The notes beneath the pieces are model-generated. The model did no database searches and was not told where the DNA came from. It saw only the letters and a program-made list of their open reading frames with translations. From Bog-756 sp963699345 (lineage in GTDB: Bacteria; Actinomycetota; Acidimicrobiia; Acidimicrobiales; RAAP-2), in contig CAVOTL010000007.1 of the NCBI GenBank assembly GCA_963699345.1, positions 248,001-312,000 of the forward strand: a stretch of 64,000 nucleotides of DNA, read 5' to 3'. How positions within the stretch are numbered: the stretch's first letter is position 1; each line of letters starts with the position of its first letter. The translations under genes were made by a program, and so were the position numbers. This document shows, in pieces, positions 7,094-15,424 of the stretch.

Positions 7094-8779
7094 ATGATCG
7101 ACCCCGTCCCCCACGATCCGCCCGTACCCGCCGGCCCCGTCGACCTGGCCCTCGGCGCCTTCACCCCGCACGCCCCGTGGCTGGTCGATCCGGACGCCAT
7201 GCCCTGGCGGGCCGGAGCCCCGGGCGAGCCGGACGTCGACTCACTCCGGCACCAGGCGGCCGAGCTGGCCCGCACACTCGTCCATCCCCAGCACCTGCCG
7301 TCGCTGGGCCGGGTGCTGTCCGTGGCGTGGCGACTCGGCCTCCCCCTGATGCTGTGGGGGGCCAGGGAGCGGGGCACCGCCGGGTCCCGGGCCGGGTTGT
7401 CGCGACGACTGCGACCCGCCTTCGAGCACCTCGGCCCCACCTACATCAAGCTGGGGCAGATCATCTCGTCGGGCGAGGGGATCTTTCCCGAGGAGCTGGT
7501 CAACGAGTTCCGACTCCTGCGCGACCGGGTGCCGCCCGAGCCGTTCTCCGTGGTCCGGCGAACGATCGAAGAGGACCTCGGGCGTCCGCTCGCCGAGGTG
7601 TTCACCTCCTTCGACCGCACCCCCATCGCCTCGGCCTCCATCGCCCAGGTCCATTCAGCCACCCTCCGCAGTGGCGAGCGGGTGGTGGTCAAGGTGCAGC
7701 GCAGCCGGGTCGCCCCCCTGGTCCGGCTCGACGTGGCCGCCATGGCCTGGATCGCCCCCTTCCTGGTCGGTCGCATCCCGGTGGCGGCCCTCACCAACCC
7801 GCCCGCGCTGGTGGAGCTGTTCGCCGAGACCATCGTCGAGGAGCTCGACTTCCGCCTCGAAGCCCAGAACATGCTCGACATCGCCGCCGTGTTCGCCGGC
7901 ACCGGACAGCGGAGCGTCGTGGTCCCCCGTCCCCATCCCGAACTGGTGACCCGGCGCGTACTGGTGATGGAACACCTGCACGGCTTCCCCTGGAGCGACG
8001 CCGACGGGATGCGGGCGGCAGGCATCGACACCGCCGCCGTCCTGCGGGCGAGCCTGATCGCCTTCCTCGAGGGCGCCCTGCTCTACGGCGTGTTCCACGG
8101 CGACCTCCACGGGGGGAACCTCCTCGTGCAGACGGACGGCACCGTGGCCCTGCTCGACTTCGGCATCACGGCCCGCCTGGACGACAAGAAGCGCCAGGCC
8201 TTCCTCCGTCTCGAGATGGGGGCGACCACGAACAACGTGGCCGTGCAGGTCGAGGCCCTCCGGGACCTCGGCGCCCTGCCGGCCGACTCCGACATCGAGG
8301 CGGTGATCTCGGACCTCAACCTCGACCGGCCGCCGATCGACCCGACCACCCTCACGGCCGAGGAGATGATGGCCGAGTTGCGGGAGGTGACCAAGGCGCT
8401 GCTGGCCTACGGCGCCAAACTGCCCAAGGAGCTCATGCTGTTCGTGAAGAACATGTTGTTCCTGAACGGGGCCATGGCCTCGATGGCCCCCGACGTCGAC
8501 ATCCTGGGCGAGATCCTGGCCGTCGTGACCTACTTCACCGAGCACCACGGCGAGCGGATCGCCCGCGAGGTCGGCTTCGAGGTCACCGCCGACACCATCG
8601 ACCTCGACGGCTACCGGGCGGCCATGGGGTTCACCGACGATACCGAGGCCATCACGTTCCGCGATCTGCAGGAGCGCCGCGAGCTCATCGCCAAACGTCT
8701 CGAGGCCCACGAACACCCCCGGCGCCGGGTGGCGTTCCTGCGCGCCGTCTACCGCGTGCTGCGACCACCGAAGGACTGA
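7094..8779 (+). CDS. ABC1/UbiB-family atypical kinase
   Basis: The family (AarF/UbiB/Coq8) has a protein-kinase-like fold and is linked to isoprenoid quinone metabolism and lipid handling. The 561-residue protein has the family marker IKLGQIISS near residue 117, the Ala-rich loop ASIAQVHSA, VVVKVQR with the ATP lysine, the catalytic loop HGDLHGGNLL and the metal site LLDFGI. The N-terminal 110 residues contain a short hydrophobic stretch. UbiB proteins usually end in two membrane helices; here the C-terminus from residue 440 is only moderately hydrophobic. As this genome makes menaquinone, a role in quinone lipid homeostasis is likely but not shown. Confidence 0.85.
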   Translation: MIDPVPHDPPVPAGPVDLALGAFTPHAPWLVDPDAMPWRAGAPGEPDVDSLRHQAAELARTLVHPQHLPSLGRVLSVAWRLGLPLMLWGARERGTAGSRAGLSRRLRPAFEHLGPTYIKLGQIISSGEGIFPEELVNEFRLLRDRVPPEPFSVVRRTIEEDLGRPLAEVFTSFDRTPIASASIAQVHSATLRSGERVVVKVQRSRVAPLVRLDVAAMAWIAPFLVGRIPVAALTNPPALVELFAETIVEELDFRLEAQNMLDIAAVFAGTGQRSVVVPRPHPELVTRRVLVMEHLHGFPWSDADGMRAAGIDTAAVLRASLIAFLEGALLYGVFHGDLHGGNLLVQTDGTVALLDFGITARLDDKKRQAFLRLEMGATTNNVAVQVEALRDLGALPADSDIEAVISDLNLDRPPIDPTTLTAEEMMAELREVTKALLAYGAKLPKELMLFVKNMLFLNGAMASMAPDVDILGEILAVVTYFTEHHGERIAREVGFEVTADTIDLDGYRAAMGFTDDTEAITFRDLQERRELIAKRLEAHEHPRRRVAFLRAVYRVLRPPKD

Positions 8780-8835
8780 ACCCCGCCAGCACCGCCGGTC
8801 GCTGATCGGGTCGTCACGTGGAACGCCGCGGTGGC

Positions 8836-8841
8836 TACTGT
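8836..8841 (+). promoter_or_regulatory. -10 hexamer for the leader ORF and secreted repeat protein
   Basis: TACTGT lies exactly six bases before the ATG at 8848, so the transcript should begin at the leader ORF. Confidence 0.5.
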
Positions 8842-8847
8842 CGGAGC

Positions 8848-8898
8848 ATGCGCAGCAGGCCCGTCGGCCCCTTCGACGAGGTTGTGAGGATCCGATGA
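8848..8898 (+). CDS. 16-residue leader ORF, coupled to the secreted repeat protein
   Basis: This short ORF reads MRSRPVGPFDEVVRIR and stops with TGA at 8896-8898, sharing ATGA with the ATG of the next gene. A TACTGT -10 hexamer six bases before its ATG suggests a leaderless mRNA starting here. GAGG inside its last codons would serve as ribosome site for the downstream gene. It is too short to have a domain. A coupling or leader-peptide role is inference; a chance ORF within a 5' leader is the alternative. Confidence 0.45.
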   Translation: MRSRPVGPFDEVVRIR

Positions 8899-10244
8899 TT
8901 CGGCGAGTCGGTAGGGCCGGGCGAGTCGGTAGGGCCGGGCTTGCGCTCCTCCTCGTGTCCTCGGCCCTCCTGGCCTCGACTCCCGCCCCCGCCGGGGCCG
9001 TGGGCGCCGCACCGGGTGCCCCCCGGGGCTCGGACGGGCCGACGCTCCCGGGTGCCCCTCACATCACCTCGCCGGTGCCGCCGATCACGCAGGGCTTCTT
9101 CACCTACGTCGGCTACGAAGGGGAGCTCCTCTACTCGGATGCCGACGTGCAGGCGCCGACCGATCCGGGCGGCCACGGAAGCTCCCTCACCGTCCCCTTG
9201 GTCGTCCAGGACTACTTCGGGACCGTCGTCACGTTCCAGGTGGACGTCAGCACCGACGACGACACGCCGCTCCAGGCCGGGAAGACCTATGGAGCAGGTG
9301 CGGGCGGCTCTGCGTCCATCGCCGTAGGCAGCGCCGTGGACACGGACGTCGAGGTTCGGGTCGACCAGATCGCCGAGGTCGGTGGCATCGTGACCTCCGC
9401 CGCCATCCAGTTGACGTGCGTGGGCATCGTCGCGGTGATGGCCTACGACATCGTGCCCACCACCCCGCACGGGGGCTACTACACCGTCGGACGCACGGGT
9501 GTCCTCAGCGGGTTCGGCAACGACGACTACCTGCAGTATCTCGGCGACCCGCTCCCCAACATCGACGTGCCGGTGGTCGGCATGGCCCAGACCGGCGACG
9601 GGGGCGGGTACTGGCTGGTCGCCTCCGACGGCGGGGTCTCCGCCTACGGGGACGCCGGCTTCTACGGCTCGGCCGACCACCTCCGGCTCAACGGTCCGAT
9701 CGTCGGCATGACATCGAACCCCGACGGCAGGGGCTACTGGCTGGTGGCCTCCGACGGCGGGGTCTTCGCCTACGGGGACGCCGGCTTCTACGGCTCGGCG
9801 GGTGACCTCCGGCTGAACGGTCCGATCGTCGGCATGGCGTCGACCCCCGACGGCAGGGGCTATTGGCTGGTGGCCTCCGACGGCGGGGTCTTCGCCTACG
9901 GGGACGCCGGCTTCTACGGCTCCGCGGGTGACCTCCGGCTGAACGGTCCGATCGTCGGCATGGCGCCGAACCCCGACGGCAAGGGCTACTGGCTGGTGGC
10001 CTCCGACGGCGGGGTCTTCGCCTACGGGGACGCCTCGTTCCGCGGCTCGGCGGGCGACCTCGTCCTGCATGCCCCGGTCGACGGCATGGCCGCCTCCGGG
10101 GACGGCGGTGGCTACTGGCTGGTGGCCTCCGACGGGGGTGTCTTCGCCTACGGCGACGCCCCGTACGAGGGGAGCCCGTCGGCCGCCACACCGGACGTCA
10201 CCGACGTGGTGGGCATCTCCTCGAACCCCGGCCCCACCGGTTGA
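8895..10244 (+). CDS. Secreted protein with six 42-residue propeller-like repeats
   Basis: The 449-residue protein starts with a signal peptide: basic MIRRVGRAGR, then a hydrophobic core ending near AGAVGA (about residue 36). Residues 40-190 form an unrecognised beta-rich domain. From about residue 192 there are six tandem units of about 42 residues. The first is degenerate (GYYTVGRTGVLSGFG) and five are clear, each with GYWLVASDGG, then YGDA, then GS and a closing VGM. Units two and three are nearly identical in DNA as well, suggesting recent duplication. Six units of this size suggest a six-bladed beta-propeller, which is inference. The signal-peptide region contains an 18-base tandem duplication (8904-8939) encoding RVGRAG twice. 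The function is unknown, probably cell-surface binding. Confidence 0.8.
   Translation: MIRRVGRAGRVGRAGLALLLVSSALLASTPAPAGAVGAAPGAPRGSDGPTLPGAPHITSPVPPITQGFFTYVGYEGELLYSDADVQAPTDPGGHGSSLTVPLVVQDYFGTVVTFQVDVSTDDDTPLQAGKTYGAGAGGSASIAVGSAVDTDVEVRVDQIAEVGGIVTSAAIQLTCVGIVAVMAYDIVPTTPHGGYYTVGRTGVLSGFGNDDYLQYLGDPLPNIDVPVVGMAQTGDGGGYWLVASDGGVSAYGDAGFYGSADHLRLNGPIVGMTSNPDGRGYWLVASDGGVFAYGDAGFYGSAGDLRLNGPIVGMASTPDGRGYWLVASDGGVFAYGDAGFYGSAGDLRLNGPIVGMAPNPDGKGYWLVASDGGVFAYGDASFRGSAGDLVLHAPVDGMAASGDGGGYWLVASDGGVFAYGDAPYEGSPSAATPDVTDVVGISSNPGPTG
9471..10229 (+). repeat. Tandem 126-base coding repeats (42-residue units)
   Basis: Six in-frame units of about 126 bases encode the GYWLVASDGG repeats. Units covering about 9730-9980 are almost identical in DNA. 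The same unit occurs in the S53 peptidase at 57691-58430 and, decayed, near 27860. Confidence 0.8.
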
Positions 10245-10272
10245 GCGACGTCCGGACCTGCGACCCCGGCCG

Positions 10273-10278
10273 TAGGAT
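10273..10278 (+). promoter_or_regulatory. -10 hexamer for the methyltransferase gene (leaderless)
   Basis: TAGGAT ends seven bases before the ATG at 10286 and decides between this start and one 15 codons upstream. Confidence 0.45.
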
Positions 10279-10285
10279 CGGCGCC

Positions 10286-11026
10286 ATGGCCACCTCGACC
10301 CCCGACCCGGTCCGGGCCTCGAGCTTCGGCTCGGCGGCCGACGCCTACGACACCTACCGACCGGGTCCCCCGGCGGAGCTGGCCCGGAGTCTCGGGCCGG
10401 TCGACGGGGCGACGGCCGTGGACGTGGCCGCCGGCACCGGACTCGTGACCCGGTTCCTGGCCGGCCTCGGGGCCCGGGTCACCGCCGTCGAACCCGACGA
10501 CCGCATGGCCGCCGTCCTGCGCTCGCGATCCGACGGCGTGTCGGTGGTGTCCGGGTCGCCCGAGGCGCTCCCGGTGGACTCGTCGTCCGTCGACCTCGTC
10601 ACCGTGTCGTCCGCCTGGCACTGGTTCGACCACGACCGGGCGGCGGCCGAATTCGCCCGGGTGCTCCGTCCCGGAGGCCGCCTCGTCATCTTCTGGAACA
10701 GCATCGACCACCGGGAGGTCGCCTGGATGGCCGAACTCCGCCGGGAGGTCACCGGGAACCGCTCACCGGATCCGTCCCGACGCGTCGTCGACCTGCCCCG
10801 GGACCGGTTCGCCGAACCGATGGTCGAGGTCCACCACTGGACGTGGGAGCGCACCCCCGACCAGATCGTGGGCCTGTTGGGCACGTATTCGGGCACCCTC
10901 GTCACCGACCCGGCGACCCGGGACCGGGTCGCCTCCTCCGTCCGGCGGGCGGCCGCGGCGCGGGCCGTGGACGGCGTCCTGCAGCTGCCGATGGCCTGCC
11001 GCACGGTGGTGGCGCGGCGGATCTGA
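10286..11026 (+). CDS. Class I SAM-dependent methyltransferase
   Basis: The 246-residue protein has the Rossmann-fold motifs of the UbiE/Methyltransf_11 group: motif I VDVAAGTGLVTRFL near residue 48, acidic VEPDDRM at the end of strand 2, SPEALPVDSSSVDLVTV as motif II with the SAWHWFDHD segment, and VLRPGGRLVIFW as motif III. The substrate is unknown; the HWFDHD variant is common in small-molecule methyltransferases of actinobacteria. It is a single-gene unit, convergent with the next gene. A start 15 codons upstream is possible but the hexamer at 10273 favours this one. Confidence 0.8.
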   Translation: MATSTPDPVRASSFGSAADAYDTYRPGPPAELARSLGPVDGATAVDVAAGTGLVTRFLAGLGARVTAVEPDDRMAAVLRSRSDGVSVVSGSPEALPVDSSSVDLVTVSSAWHWFDHDRAAAEFARVLRPGGRLVIFWNSIDHREVAWMAELRREVTGNRSPDPSRRVVDLPRDRFAEPMVEVHHWTWERTPDQIVGLLGTYSGTLVTDPATRDRVASSVRRAAAARAVDGVLQLPMACRTVVARRI

Positions 11027-11041
11027 GTCCGGTGCCCGGTG

Positions 11042-11061
11042 GTCCTCAGCGGCCGGAGGAC
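11042..11061. terminator. Weak hairpin at a convergent gene pair
   Basis: GTCCTC and GAGGAC pair across an 8-base loop and overlap the stop of the minus-strand gene. It could end transcription from both sides. Confidence 0.25.
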
Positions 11062-11549
11062 TCCTTGAAGCGACGGTGCTGCTCGAGGATGTGCTCGTGG
11101 CTGGCCCCCTTGGAGGGCACGCCCGGGTGGTGGTGGCGGCAGAGGATGTAGGGCGTTCCCTCCAGCTGATGGTGGCCGATGCGCCAGCAGCCCTTGGTGT
11201 GACAGTTGACCTTCCGGACACCGGTGTACACCCCGATCCCCACGGCGCTGATCAGCGTCGCCTCACCCAGGTCGGACCCGAAGCCGGACCAGAAGTTGTA
11301 GAAGACATCGGGGCCGCCGTGGAGGATCCCGGTGTGGAACGCCACCCAGTGGCGGATGCCACCGATGGCCAGGGCCAGCACGATGACGACCACCAGAAAG
11401 ATGGCGAAGATCAGCCACAGGGTCGCCGCACCGATCACCGGTTCCTGGGGTGGGAAGTACTGGCCCGGCGGGCCGGCGGCCGGCGGGGTCGCACCCCCCG
11501 GTGGCGTCACATCACCCGATGCCGCCGTGGGGCTGTCTGCTGCGGTCAC
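11046..11549 (-). CDS. Single-pass membrane protein with a C-terminal Cys/His cluster
   Basis: The 167-residue protein has a Pro/Gly-rich N-terminus, a strong membrane helix at about residues 45-65 (LWLIFAIFLVVVIVLALAIG), a possible second segment near 95-110, and a C-terminal cluster CHTKGC, HH, C, then RHHHPG that could bind zinc or another metal. I do not recognise a named family. The GTG start at 11549 has an AGGAGG ribosome site seven bases upstream and excludes longer readings that run into trpA. It follows trpA by 92 bases on the same strand and could be co-transcribed. Confidence 0.65.
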   Translation of the reverse strand: MTAADSPTAASGDVTPPGGATPPAAGPPGQYFPPQEPVIGAATLWLIFAIFLVVVIVLALAIGGIRHWVAFHTGILHGGPDVFYNFWSGFGSDLGEATLISAVGIGVYTGVRKVNCHTKGCWRIGHHQLEGTPYILCRHHHPGVPSKGASHEHILEQHRRFKESSGR

Positions 11550-11641
11550 GGCCGTCCTCCTGATCTGGCGGTGCTGCCCGTTGCGGGCCACGGTACCCGG
11601 GTGGGAGCCCCGCGCCGGGAACCCCGTGGCGCCCGGCGACG

Positions 11642-12451
11642 TCAGCCGGCGTCGAGTGCAGCCCGCAACGAGCCCACGAACTCGGCGGCACCGTCGGGAC
11701 CGGCTCCCTCCAGCAGGCGTCGCACCAGGGCCGAGCCGACCACCACGCCGTCCGCCACCTCGCACACGGTGGCGGCCTGGTCGGGGGTCGACACCCCGAT
11801 GCCCACACAGACGGGCAGGTCGGTACGGGCCTGGATGCGCGCCGCCACCTGGCGGGCCGAGTCCGCCAGCACCGCCTGCTCGCCGGTCACGCCCATGCGG
11901 CCCACCGCGTACACGAAACCCCGCGTGCGCTCGCAGATGACGGCGATCCGGTCGTCGGGGGTCGACGGGGCCACCAGGAGCACGGTGGCGACGTCCTGCG
12001 CGTCGGCGGCCCGGGCCCAGGCCGGCGACTCCTCGAGCGGGAGGTCGGGGATGATGGCCCCGCGGACGCCCGATGCGTGCATCGCCCCGGCGATCCGCTC
12101 GTGCCCGGCCCGGTAGACGAGGTTGTAGTAGGTCATGACGACAAGCGGCACCCCGACGTCCACGCGGCTCAGGTCGGCCAGGACGCCTTCGGGTGTCGTG
12201 CCGCGCTGCAAGGCCCGCAACGACGACTCCTGGATGACGGCCCCGTCGATCATCGGGTCCGAGAAGGGGATCCCCACCTCGATGGCGTCGGCCCCTGCAC
12301 CGGCCAGTGCCTCGAGGACGAGGAGCCACTCGTCGTCGAGTCCCCCGGTGATGTAGGGGACGAGCAGTTTGCGCCCGGCGTCCCGCGCCGCCCGCAGGGT
12401 GGTCTCCAAGGTGCCGGGCCGGTGCGCGGCGGTCGTCGGGCCCGGGCTCAC
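11642..12451 (-). CDS. trpA: Tryptophan synthase alpha chain
   Basis: TrpA cleaves indole-3-glycerol phosphate to indole and glyceraldehyde-3-phosphate, and indole passes to TrpB. The 269-residue protein has the catalytic acids E58 in IEVGIPFSDP and D69 in MIDG, followed by the long loop QESSLRAL. PDLPLEES, VAPSTPDDR and GIGVSTPDQ (phosphate binding) are all present. The GTG start overlaps the trpB stop by four bases (GTGA). It is the last gene of the trpC-trpF-trpB-trpA unit. Confidence 0.96.
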   Translation of the reverse strand: MSPGPTTAAHRPGTLETTLRAARDAGRKLLVPYITGGLDDEWLLVLEALAGAGADAIEVGIPFSDPMIDGAVIQESSLRALQRGTTPEGVLADLSRVDVGVPLVVMTYYNLVYRAGHERIAGAMHASGVRGAIIPDLPLEESPAWARAADAQDVATVLLVAPSTPDDRIAVICERTRGFVYAVGRMGVTGEQAVLADSARQVAARIQARTDLPVCVGIGVSTPDQAATVCEVADGVVVGSALVRRLLEGAGPDGAAEFVGSLRAALDAG

Positions 12452-13650
12452 GACCGCCCCCGCAGGATGTCGCGCACCTGGGCCACGTCCTTGTCCCCCC
12501 GTCCGGACAGGTTCACCAGGACGGCGGACCCCGGGGCGATGTCGCCGGTGGCCGCGGCCTCGACGACCCAGGCCAGGGCGTGCGCGGACTCGAGGGCGGG
12601 CAGGATGCCCTCGGTGCGGGCCAACAGCTGGAAGGCCTCGAGGACCGCCCCGTCACCGGCCGCCACGTACCGGGCCCGACCGAGGTCGGCGAGGTGGGCG
12701 TGTTCGGGTCCGATGCCCGGATAGTCGAGGCCGGCCGAGATGGACTCGGCCTCCAGGATCTGGCCCTCCTCGCTCTGGATCAGGGCGCTGCGCATCCCGT
12801 GGAGCACCCCGGGGATCCCCGTGGTGACCGCCGCGCCGCCGGCCGCCTCGACGGCCACCAGGCCCGACGACGTGGCGTCGGCGAAGCCGGCGAAGATCCC
12901 GGCGGCGTTGGATCCCCCGCCCGCACAGGCCACCACCAGGTCGGGGTCGGCGCCCTCCAGGAGGGTGCGGCACTGCTCGCGGGCCTCGTCGCCGATCACC
13001 CGCTGGAACTCCCGCACCATCCAGGGATAGGGATGCGGTCCCATCACCGATCCCAGGCAGTAGTGGGTGTCCCCCACCGAGGCCACCCAGGAGCGCATGG
13101 CCTCGTTGACCGCGTCCTTCAGCGTGCGGCTCCCGCTGGTGACCGGGACGACGGTCGCCCCCAGCAGCTCCATCCGGAAGACATTGAGCTCCTGGCGTTG
13201 GGTGTCGATCTCGCCCATGTAGACGATGCACTCCATGCCGAAGAGGGCGGCGGCCGTGGCCGTGGCCACGCCGTGCTGGCCCGCCCCGGTCTCGGCGATG
13301 AGCTTGTGTTTGCCCATGCGGCGGGCCAGCAGGCCCTGGCCGATGACGTTGTTGAGCTTGTGGGAGCCGGTGTGGGCGAGGTCCTCGCGCTTCAGCAGCA
13401 CCCGGACACCCAGCTGTTCCGAGAGCCGCCCGCACTCGGTCACCGGGGTGGGACGACCCCCGTAGTTCCGGAGGATGCCGTCGAGCTCGGCCCGGAACGC
13501 AGGATCGGCCCAGGCGGAGCGGAAGGCCGCCTCGAGCTCGATGCAGGCGGGCATCAACGACTCGGGGACGTAACGTCCGCCGAATTCGCCGAAGCGCCCG
13601 GTCGGACCCGGGTCGCCCATGATGGTCGCGGGGGTGGTGTCAGTGGTCAT
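12448..13650 (-). CDS. trpB: Tryptophan synthase beta chain
   Basis: TrpB is a PLP enzyme that joins indole and serine. The 400-residue protein shows the TrpB1 type signature GRFGEFGGRYVPE, PLP lysine K98 in HTGSHKLNN, GAGQHG, the phosphate loop GGGSNA, and the C-terminal SGRGDKD. Length is normal. The ATG at 13650 sits after a 94-base gap from trpF; the reading frame is open further upstream but lacks conserved sequence. Confidence 0.96.
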   Translation of the reverse strand: MTTDTTPATIMGDPGPTGRFGEFGGRYVPESLMPACIELEAAFRSAWADPAFRAELDGILRNYGGRPTPVTECGRLSEQLGVRVLLKREDLAHTGSHKLNNVIGQGLLARRMGKHKLIAETGAGQHGVATATAAALFGMECIVYMGEIDTQRQELNVFRMELLGATVVPVTSGSRTLKDAVNEAMRSWVASVGDTHYCLGSVMGPHPYPWMVREFQRVIGDEAREQCRTLLEGADPDLVVACAGGGSNAAGIFAGFADATSSGLVAVEAAGGAAVTTGIPGVLHGMRSALIQSEEGQILEAESISAGLDYPGIGPEHAHLADLGRARYVAAGDGAVLEAFQLLARTEGILPALESAHALAWVVEAAATGDIAPGSAVLVNLSGRGDKDVAQVRDILRGRS

Positions 13651-13744
13651 CGTCTGCCGTTCGGTGTCGGTCGGTGGTCGGTGGGGGCGGTCGCCGGGGT
13701 GGTCGTGGTCGGCGGGCCGGAGGTGGGCGCTCCGTCGACCGGGA

Positions 13745-14472
13745 TCAGGTGTCGTCCTGCCAGTCGAAGAGGTCGGTGGCCCGGCGGGCGCCGTCGTCGG
13801 CGTCCGCCGGCACGGTGGCACCCCGGTCCGCCACCACCTGCCGTCCCGCCTCCCGGGCCGCCAGGATGAAGTCACGCACACGGGCCGGGTCCTTCACGCC
13901 CGGGGCCGACTCCACACCGCTCGAGACGTCGACGCCCCAGGGGTGGAGGTGCGCCACCGCGGCAGCGACGTTGTCGGGTCGGAGCCCCCCGACACCAGCA
14001 ACCGGCCCGGGTCGACGACCCCTTCGGCCAGGCGCCAGTCGAACAGCTCGCCCGATCCCGGGTTCGGTCCGTCGACGAGCAGGGTCCGGGCGCCGTACTC
14101 GGCGAACCGTTCGATGTTGCGGTGCCCGGCCGGGAAGGCCTTGATCGTCCAGTGCACCCGCTCGGCCACCCAGCGGGTGTCGTCGGCCGATTCGAAGCCG
14201 TGCAGTTGCACCGCCCGTAGGCCGATCTGCCCGGCGATCTCCACCACCCGCCTCGGGGACTCGTCGCGGAAGACGCCGACGGTCACCGTCTCGTGGGGCA
14301 GCCGCTTCACGATGTCGGCCACGGCGGCCGGCGCCATCTGACGGGGTGACGGAGCGAAGACGAAGCCGACCGCGGACGCCCCCATACCCACCGCCAGCAA
14401 CGCGTCCGCCTCGGAGGTGATGCCGCAGATCTTGACGAAGAGCTCCGGGTCGTCGGGTGGGACGGTGGTCAT
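13745..14472 (-). CDS. trpF: Phosphoribosylanthranilate isomerase, frameshifted
   Basis: TrpF converts phosphoribosylanthranilate to CdRP. The N-terminal part starts at ATG 14472 with VKICGIT (catalytic C16), FAPSPRQ, and VDGPNPGSG. The C-terminal part (GGLRPDNVAAAV, then DVSSGVE) is in another frame. The break is at a run of six G on the minus strand (13985-13990), where seven would restore the frame; this is the one base loss among the frameshifts here. A homopolymer miscount is the simplest explanation. The start overlaps the trpC stop (ATGA). A separate trpF means HisA here need not be bifunctional. Confidence 0.9.
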
Positions 14473-15290
14473 GTCCGGGCACCCAACAGGGCGTCGACGG
14501 CCGCGGTGCGATCGGACGAGCGCACGAGGGTCTCCCCCACCAGGACGGCCGAGTACCCGGCCTCGGCCAGGCGGGTCACGTCCTCGGCTCCCCGGATCCC
14601 CGACTCGGCCACGGCCACCACCCCGTCGGGCATCGACTCCCCCATCCGCAGGGCGCGCCGTCGGTCGACCTCGAAGGTGTGCAGGTCCCGCTGGTTCACC
14701 CCGATCAGGTCGGCGCCGAGGCCCAGTGCCCGCCCGAGCTCGGCCTCGTCGTGCACCTCGACCAGCGCCGCCAGGCCGAGCGTCCGGGCCAGGCCGGACA
14801 ACGTCACGAGCTCGATGTCGTCGAGGGCGGCCACGATCAACAGGACGGCGTCCGCCCCCATGGCCCGGGCGTCGCACACGTCGAGCGGCGACACGGTGAA
14901 GTCCTTGCGCAGCACCGGGAGGCCGCACGCCCCCCGGGCGGCCACCAGGTCGGCCCGGCTGCCCCCGAAGAACGCCTCGTCGGTGAGCACCGACAGGCAC
15001 GACGCCCCGCCGGCCTCGTAGTCGCCGGCCATCCGGGCCGGGTCGAGGTCGGGGTCGAGATCGCCCTTGGACGGGGATCGACGTTTGATCTCCGAGATGA
15101 CGGCCATGCCCCGACGGGCCCGGCCGGCCCGGAGGGCGGCCACGAAGTCCCGGGGCGCCCCCGGACCCTCCGACGTGACGACCGCGGCGGCGTGCTCCCG
15201 GGCGGCCTCGACGGTGGCGCCGACATCGCGCGGATCGGCCGCCGCGGCGGCGCGGTGGGCGACGAGGATCGTGTCGAGGTAGGCCGGCAT
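14469..15290 (-). CDS. trpC: Indole-3-glycerol phosphate synthase
   Basis: TrpC closes the indole ring from CdRP. The 273-residue TIM barrel has VISEIKRRSPSKG (E67, K69 and the substrate lysine), VLRKDF, LVEVHDE, GVNQRDL and VAESGI in the expected order. It is the first gene of the trpCFBA unit. TAGGCT lies eight bases upstream of the ATG. No leader peptide, T-box or attenuator hairpin is visible in the 134-base gap to the divergent response-regulator gene. Confidence 0.96.
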   Translation of the reverse strand: MPAYLDTILVAHRAAAAADPRDVGATVEAAREHAAAVVTSEGPGAPRDFVAALRAGRARRGMAVISEIKRRSPSKGDLDPDLDPARMAGDYEAGGASCLSVLTDEAFFGGSRADLVAARGACGLPVLRKDFTVSPLDVCDARAMGADAVLLIVAALDDIELVTLSGLARTLGLAALVEVHDEAELGRALGLGADLIGVNQRDLHTFEVDRRRALRMGESMPDGVVAVAESGIRGAEDVTRLAEAGYSAVLVGETLVRSSDRTAAVDALLGART

Positions 15291-15298
15291 TCCGGGCC

Positions 15299-15304
15299 AG
15301 CCTA
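15299..15304 (-). promoter_or_regulatory. -10 hexamer for trpC
   Basis: TAGGCT on the minus strand ends eight bases before the ATG at 15290. The short gap leaves no room for a trp attenuator. Confidence 0.4.
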
Positions 15305-15412
15305 CCGGCGCACCGGTCCGGGACGGTGGTGTCCGCCACGACGTCGGCGGTCCACGGGGGCGGTCGCCTCACACTTCCCTAACGATGGCGCCACGGTGGC
15401 CACGGCGGATGG

Positions 15413-15418
15413 CAGGCT
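15413..15418 (+). promoter_or_regulatory. Possible -10 (CAGGCT) for the first two-component operon
   Basis: CAGGCT ends six bases before ATG 15425. It differs from TANNNT in the first base but has the same leaderless spacing as others in the window. Confidence 0.25.
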
Positions 15419-15424
15419 GGTCCG

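Noticed and set aside
8903..8940. The duplicated TCGGTAGGGCCGGG string as a riboswitch or REP element
   Set aside because: It is in frame within the signal peptide and the only other copy seen is in the decayed homologue. It does not match conserved c-di-GMP or c-di-AMP riboswitch cores.
15291..15424. A trp attenuator, T-box or leader peptide before trpC
   Set aside because: No Trp-rich short ORF, T-box core or alternative hairpins are visible, and the -10 hexamer sits eight bases from the ATG.
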